NCBI GenBank assembly: GCA_036365515.1
Contig: CM070873.1
Span: 214,815,376 to 214,879,375 of the forward strand
Length of the DNA: 64,000 nucleotides
Source: Torymus aiolomorphi
Lineage: Eukaryota; Arthropoda; Insecta; Hymenoptera; Torymidae
Reading direction: 5' to 3'
Below are positions 59,241-64,000 of the stretch, one piece after another. How positions within the stretch are numbered: the first letter of the stretch is position 1; each line of letters begins with the position of its first letter. The position numbers and the translations under genes are program-made. Below the pieces are notes generated by a model that did no database searches, was not told the origin of the DNA, and saw only the letters and a program-made list of their open reading frames with translations.

Positions 59241-60981
59241 TGTGGGCCTGTGTTATTATTAAATGAAGGATTTTAAATTATTTAATTAATTACTTTATTA
59301 CAGGTTTGAAGACTGGGAGGTACACAATTGATCATTAACTGCAATATGCTGTACGTAGTTGATGTTTTATTATTGTTGTAAGGTATAAAAATTCTATTTG
59401 CCATGTAAATGATTATGAATGAGGAACGTTTGCAATAGCAGCAAAGCAGAAAAATTCCGAATAACTGGCTTTAACGAGATTACAGATACAAATGAAATTG
59501 GGCGTTATGGGCAGAATTAGCTGTTTGTATATTAGGGGTGGGACACGTACGCAAAGCGCGGGACACAAGAGGAAAGCGACGGTAAAAGCGGTTGAGAAAG
59601 AGAAGGGTGGGAGTTCGAGTGCGGAAACTTAGCGGCTATACGGAATTACTCTCCATTCTACTCCCCCGTGCCGCAAGAGTCGCGCGCGCTCCCCCCTCCC
59701 GTTTTTTTCTACCACGGCGGTTGTTTGGCACGGCGCGCGCGAGCCATTAAAATGATAAAATAATGTTTGCGATGGTAAGTGCCACTAAAGCCTGCTACTT
59801 ATACTCCAAGCGCGAGCGCGTGCGCGCCGCGGCTGGAACGTTGAAAGAGAGGGAGGGAAGCCGGGAGGACAAGAGGTATGGGGGAAGGCTGAATCAAATC
59901 TCCTAACCGTAAAAACGCTTTTAAAAAGCCACTGGAAGCTGATGGAAGGGGACATTTTTTGAGGAGCTCGAGAAGTGAGAAGACCAGGCTCCTGGATGTT
60001 TTCTACTTCGGATGGACGGGAGGTGGGGGTCTTTTTGAGATGCTTAAGAGTCGTTTAACGAACGGGATTCTCCTTCTAGCGTAGGCACGTCTGCCTTGAA
60101 TATTTTCCTTAAGAACGTTTTATCAGCAAACATTATTTGCGTTGTTTGTTATGCTTCCTGACTGGGAGAAAGAACTTTTTTTAATGAAAGACTTATGCAA
60201 TTATGTTTATTAATTTAAATTCTATTAATACATTCTGCTGACGCGTATAGTAAGTTTATGCGCATAAAGTATTATTTCGCCATTTGTTCAATTGGCCAAA
60301 TTATATCGTCTACATCGCAGGCGAAATAGTTATACTTTGCTGGGCTTACATGTCTCTTATTTTGCATATTTTTGAACATCGTCGGAGATTTCGCTCCTGA
60401 TACTAAACAGGATTTCACATGGAATCTTTTGTTTGATGATATTCGGTTAATAATGATGCTATTACAGCATAAAGTTATATTTATCAATAGCCTACTTAAA
60501 AGTCGAAAATGTTCTCTGTTTTTGCAAGAACGTTTCTACCAAGAAAATAATTGAGAACGCACCAAAAGTAATATCGGCTCACAGGAAGTGAAAAACTAAA
60601 AGTATATATATATATAGCTTTTCGACTATTATATATACACTTGGTCGTATGTACCTAAATCGGTCAATTTAATCCAAAAATATTATTTTATTTTTATTAC
60701 AGTTAACTTTAAAAAAAATTTACAAACATTTTCTACACTACAATTCATTATTTAAAATTAGCCTAGCTATAAGAGCTAAATGAAAAAACTGGCTATCTAA
60801 TACGGCCAGCTTTCAGATTAATACCTTTATAAACAAGTGAAAAAGGTTCGGAAAATTTTGAAATAATTTGCAAGACATATTTTTTACATTTTTAGTTACT
60901 TACAGAGGTTTAATTAAGCTTCCCCAGAAAGTATAGCTGAGAAAATGTACATGTGGCCGAATCAATTAAATTAACATAAAC
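59241..60981. other. GC-rich island (59540-60130) with AT-rich flanks
   Basis: CpG-rich and CT/GA-biased, without transposons. A donor match of very good quality (GCGATG/GTAAGT at 59775) directly follows an in-frame ATG-containing stretch, so a short first exon ending there is possible. 60130-60981 is AT-rich; the frames at 60272-60554 lack motifs. Confidence 0.35.
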
Positions 60982-61367
60982 TTAAGAGGGTGTTGTACTC
61001 ATATACTCTGTTTTATCGACGGAACACGGTGAATTATATATTATCAAAATAAATATATCGAATTTCGCCTTATAAGGAGATAGTTGCCCTGCGCAACGTA
61101 ATAATCTACCATCCTACGCAGTTTTGAGCCCAAATATCAACGGCACCCTAAAAAATTTTTCCAACAAAAATAACCGAAATTTCGTTCGAAAAATTTGTTA
61201 GGGTGCCGTTGATATTTGGGCTCAACACTGCGTAGGATGGTAGATTATTACGTTGCGCAGGGCAATTATCTCCTTATAAGACGTACTTCGATATATTTAT
61301 TTTAATAATATAGAATTTACCGTGTTCTATCGGTAAAACAGAGTACATGAGTACAACACCCCCTTAA
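60982..61367. mobile_element. TTAA-flanked foldback element, 386 bp
   Basis: TTAAGAGGGTGTTGTACTCAT (60982) faces ATGAGTACAACACCCCCTTAA (to 61367). The arms of about 180 bp include TTATAAGGAGATAGTTGCCCTGCGCAACGTAATAATC with its complement and ATATCAACGGCACCCTAA with TTAGGGTGCCGTTGATAT. The loop is about 61168-61190. The end sequence differs from the 31914 family, so it is a second TTAA-type family. Confidence 0.8.
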
Positions 61368-61719
61368 GATATTGTCAAAACTTTTTTTTCTCGGAATTTC
61401 TACGCAAATATACATAGATAAATATTGGTTATCTTTGCACGAAGTACAAAGAAGGTCGGAAATCCTTAGGTATACAACTACTTGACTTTTGAGTTATCGC
61501 GGAGGCGCGCTCGTCATTGAAGTATATAACCTCTACTCACGCCTCGCAGCCAGCGTGATGTTTGTTTTGGTTTTCGGAAGGAAGGCGGTTAGCTCGAGTG
61601 AGAGAGAGAGAGAGGGGGGGATCGGGAGTTTGGCTGCGCCAAGCCGCGTGTTTGCGGTTTTGCTGTCGGTATTCCGTGTGTAGACTCCCCGTGCCGCACT
61701 CTATACATTGCACCGAGCC

Positions 61720-61721
<2 letters not shown>
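61368..61721. other. Mixed non-coding spacer
   Basis: No gene supported. Becomes CpG-richer from 61495 with a short (GA)n at 61602-61616. Confidence 0.4.

Positions 61722-61792
<71 letters not shown>
61722..61792. repeat. (CT)n microsatellite, about 35 units
   Basis: Uninterrupted CT run. Four overlapping frames on both strands cross it and are rejected. Confidence 0.95.
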
Positions 61793-61795
<3 letters not shown>

Positions 61796-62213
61796 ATACT
61801 TGCTTCCTACTGTACAGTCCCGGCTCAACCGTCGGGTTCGAACGCACCTCGAGCTCAAAACACCACCGCAAGAGCGGCGGTTTAGAGGCGCTCGTCCGCA
61901 CTTGTTTGTACAGCGGAGATGGCCTTGGGGGTATTCCGGACTTGACGCTCGCTATCGATGACCGCATCGGAATAGAGATCGACAAGATTTGATGAAGACT
62001 AAATTGACCGTAGACAGAAGATTCGATTAATCAATGTCATGAGTGGCTTATTATTCAATAATTTTCTTTTTATCACCGTTACCATTCTTCTTAGACAATC
62101 CTAACAGTTCTTTACTTAAACTGTAGTAACTATTAAATTTCCCGCCCAAAAAAAAAAATTGTGGGCCATATATTGCCCACAGTGTTAGACAAGTATGGGC
62201 AATACATGGGCCA
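61793..62213. other. Non-coding DNA with SINE-like fragment at its end
   Basis: 61793-61985 is GC-rich without domains. 62159-62213 contains TGGGCCATATATTGCCCA and GGGCAATACATGGGCCATTGC, similar in style to the TTGGCAATACATTGGCAATA body of the SINE at 21860. It lies immediately left of the truncated mariner. Confidence 0.35.
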
Positions 62214-62682
62214 TTGCAAGCCACATTAGAGCAATATATGGGAGATACTCGCCGATTTGACGCCGTGTTAGAAGAAAAACGGCCCCATTTGTCTAAAAAG
62301 AAAGTGCTTTTCCACCACGACAATGCACCGGCTCACACTTCTGCACTCGCCACGGCTAAATTGGTCGAATTACGCTACGAACTGCTGCCCCATCCACCGT
62401 ATTCTCCAGATTTGGCTCCGTGCGACTTTTTTTTGTTTCCGAACCTAAAAAATTCGCTCGCCGGGAAGAGATTCCACTCCAGTAACGAAATAATCGCCGC
62501 CACGGAGGCCTATTTTGCAAACCAAGAGAAAACATTTTTTTCAACGGGGTTAAAAAAATTGGAACACCGCTGGACCAAGTGTATTCAACTAAAAGGAGAC
62601 TACATTGAAAAATAAATTTTATTTTTTGTAAAATTTTGGTGTTTTCATTTGTAGGCTAGGTACTTATCAAATGACCCTCGTA
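62214..62682 (+). pseudogene. 5'-truncated mariner transposase (C-terminal half)
   Basis: The frame from about 62214 to TAA at 62613-62615 covers the end of a mariner (IS630-Tc1-mariner) transposase catalytic domain. Visible are HHDNAPAH (second catalytic Asp) and YSPDLAPCDFFLF (third catalytic Asp), giving the DD34D spacing of mariner. They are followed by the usual C-terminal part ending CIQLKGDYIEK. The N-terminal DNA-binding domain and first catalytic Asp are missing. After the stop, a 45-base tail leads to an inverted terminal repeat, TACTTATCAAATGACCCTCGTA (62661-62682), ending in the TA target. It cannot transpose itself. Confidence 0.9.
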
Positions 62683-62705
62683 TTGTAAAAAAAAATATAC
62701 GTTAC

Positions 62706-63790
62706 ATTTTATTTAAAATATTGTCCGCCATTGGCTACTACTTTTTGCCATCTTTCTGGCAGCATTCGGATGCCACGTCGAAAAAACTCTCCATCTTTTG
62801 AGGCTACCCATGAATCGACCCAATTTTTGGCTTCTTCATAAGAAGTGAAGTGCTGCTTGACCAGGGCGTGAGCCATCGACCGGAACAAGTGGTAGTTCGA
62901 AGGAGCAATGTCTGGTGAATACAGCGGGTGGGGTAAGACATCCCATTGTAAAGCTTCCAAAGTATCCTTGACGACTTTTGCAACATGTGGCCGAGCGTTG
63001 TCGTGCTGAAAAATCACTTTGTCATGTCTTTTGGCATATTGGGGGCATTTAAACTTCAATTCTGTGCTCAATTGCAACAGTTGCTGTTAATAACGTTCTC
63101 CAGTGATAGTTTCGTTAGGCTGGAGTAGCTCGTAATAGATTGCTCCGAGCTGATCCCACCAAATGCACAACATTAACTTTTTGCCATAAATATTCGGTTT
63201 GACCGTTGAAGTTGGTACATGGCCGGGCTTACCCCATGATTTCCTACGTTTTGGGTTGTCGTAGTAGATCCACTTTTCATCCGCCGTCACTATTCGATGC
63301 AAAAAACCATTTCGACTTTGTCTTTGGAAAAGTTGTTCGCACGTGAAAAGACGGCGGTCGACGTCTCTGGATTTCAGTTCATGCGGAACCCAATTTCCTT
63401 GCTTTTGTACCATACCAATGGTCTTGAGACGGTGTGAAATCGCTTGTTGAGTCACTTCCAAGCTCTAACTCAGCGTCTTCAAACTTGACTGGCCTTCCTT
63501 CGCTTTCTTTATCTTCCACGTCAAACTCGCCGTTTTTAAACTTTTAAAACCACTCACGACAACTTCTCTCACTTAAAGCAGCATCATCGTAAACTTCTAC
63601 AAGCGACCGATGCGCCTCAGCAGCAGATTTCTTTAAATGAAATAAATAAATCAAAACTTCCCGCAAATGACGCTTACTCGGTACAAAACTCGACATTTTC
63701 GAACAAAAAAAATGTATACTGCCAACACAAAGTCAATAGTATTTTAAGGTTATGTTGTTACCAGGTGTCCAAACTTTCTATGTGACATTT
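62706..63790 (-). pseudogene. Mariner transposase, nearly full length but broken
   Basis: Minus strand, ATG at 63696-63694 (MSSFVPSKRHLREVL) to TAA at 62709. Present in order are the N-terminal helix-turn-helix region (AAEAHRSLVEVYDDAALSER), the linker, WVPHEL, first catalytic Asp (VTADEKWIYYDNP), WGKPG, IWWDQLG, second Asp (FQHDNARPH), and the third site YSPDIAPSNYHLF, where the expected Asp is Asn. Breaks are TAA after REWF (about 63545), a deletion/frameshift before EVTQQAISHRL (about 63470), and TAA after TGERY (63086). The 5' non-coding part continues to about 63790; no matching 3' terminal repeat is seen. The MSSFVP start and HLREV region suggest a Mos1/mauritiana-like or related subfamily, which a tree should decide. 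Confidence 0.9.
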
Positions 63791-63875
63791 TACATCTGAC
63801 GATTTCAAAGTAATCTTGTTGGTGGAGCCATCTCTTGAAAACGGCGGAAACTTATTTGTATATACCCAATAAATA

Positions 63876-64000
63876 GCTCAGTCGATAGCGAGCAGGTTTA
63901 GTAATTCAAAGGTCCGAGGTTCGAATCCACTCAAAGAATTTTTTTTTTATTTTACAGTCACAGTACATGCACAATAGGATTATTTTTTACGCTTATTTAT
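63876..64000 (+). mobile_element. tRNA-headed SINE, 3' part beyond the window
   Basis: AATAGCTCAGTCGATAGCGAGCAGG (box A, 63879-) and GAGGTTCGAATCCACTC (box B, about 63920) are followed by AAAGAATTTTTTTTTTA. The layout and the AATCCACYCAAAGAATTTT junction match the heads at 16855-16790 and 21803-21840. The element is cut by the window end. Confidence 0.6.

Overview
This is eukaryotic, almost certainly arthropod (insect) nuclear DNA. It has long AT-rich stretches, long two-base microsatellites, 5'-truncated and decayed transposons of at least five classes, tRNA-related SINE-like heads, and no operon-like gene packing. No intact host protein-coding gene could be supported. The window reads as an intergenic or large-intron gene desert in which GC/CpG-rich, transposon-poor islands (candidate regulatory DNA or non-coding first exons) alternate with AT-rich transposon-laden DNA. 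The exact lineage cannot be fixed from the sequence; a parasitoid-wasp-like insect is only a guess.

Recognisable protein remnants are all from transposons and all broken. They are a 5'-truncated LINE reverse transcriptase (1776-3272, +), a Helitron/PIF1-type helicase (6565-5080, -) with an unrelated insertion, a Mutator-like transposase (25247-24200, -), and two mariner transposases lying tail to tail (62214-62682, + and 63790-62706, -). Two very short ORFs (7187-7366, with a C-x2-C motif, and 33306-33419, inside a TIR element) are listed as weak hypotheses. A 71-nt tRNA-like cloverleaf with a T6 Pol III terminator lies at 14759-14689 (-).

The dominant theme is non-autonomous DNA elements that fold on themselves. 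(1) Hairpin units with AATAGTATA...TATACTATT ends and a CTCG-CTTCG-CTCG apex motif, but unrelated stem sequences, occur singly or in arrays (8736-8960, 11878-11944, 12179-12590, 18676-20095, 50796-51015, 56820-57000). (2) A family with CCCTGGTRGAAAT ends occurs at 1466-4717, 18313-20114, 27994-28570, 32668 and 49976; at 18313-20114 such ends bracket a hairpin array. (3) TTAA-flanked foldbacks lie at 31914-32561, 50173-50700, 52993-53773 and 60982-61367. (4) A hierarchical palindrome of about 1.5 kb lies at 52637-54133, with a further inverted copy on its left. (5) Long elements end in a small hairpin (GCTTCCTCTAGGAGGAAGC type) and carry an expandable (CA)n tract (1675-4297, 9965-11303, 36253-38365, 58080-59240). 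(6) Other foldbacks lie at 32911-33976, 46526-47196, 57421-57573 and 57597-57916.

The GC-rich islands (about 260-1160, 12780-14340, 15270-16260, 22240-22740, 26250-27260, 29690-30140, 30420-31570, 34050-34860, 40690-42570, 44128-44960, 47780-49140, 54260-55080, 59540-60130) are almost free of recognisable transposons. They contain homeodomain-, forkhead- and POU-like words, including a perfect 38-bp palindrome carrying an octamer at 41037-41074. This is the pattern expected of a regulatory landscape, but that is inference. All similarities were judged by eye; no alignment or database search was run.
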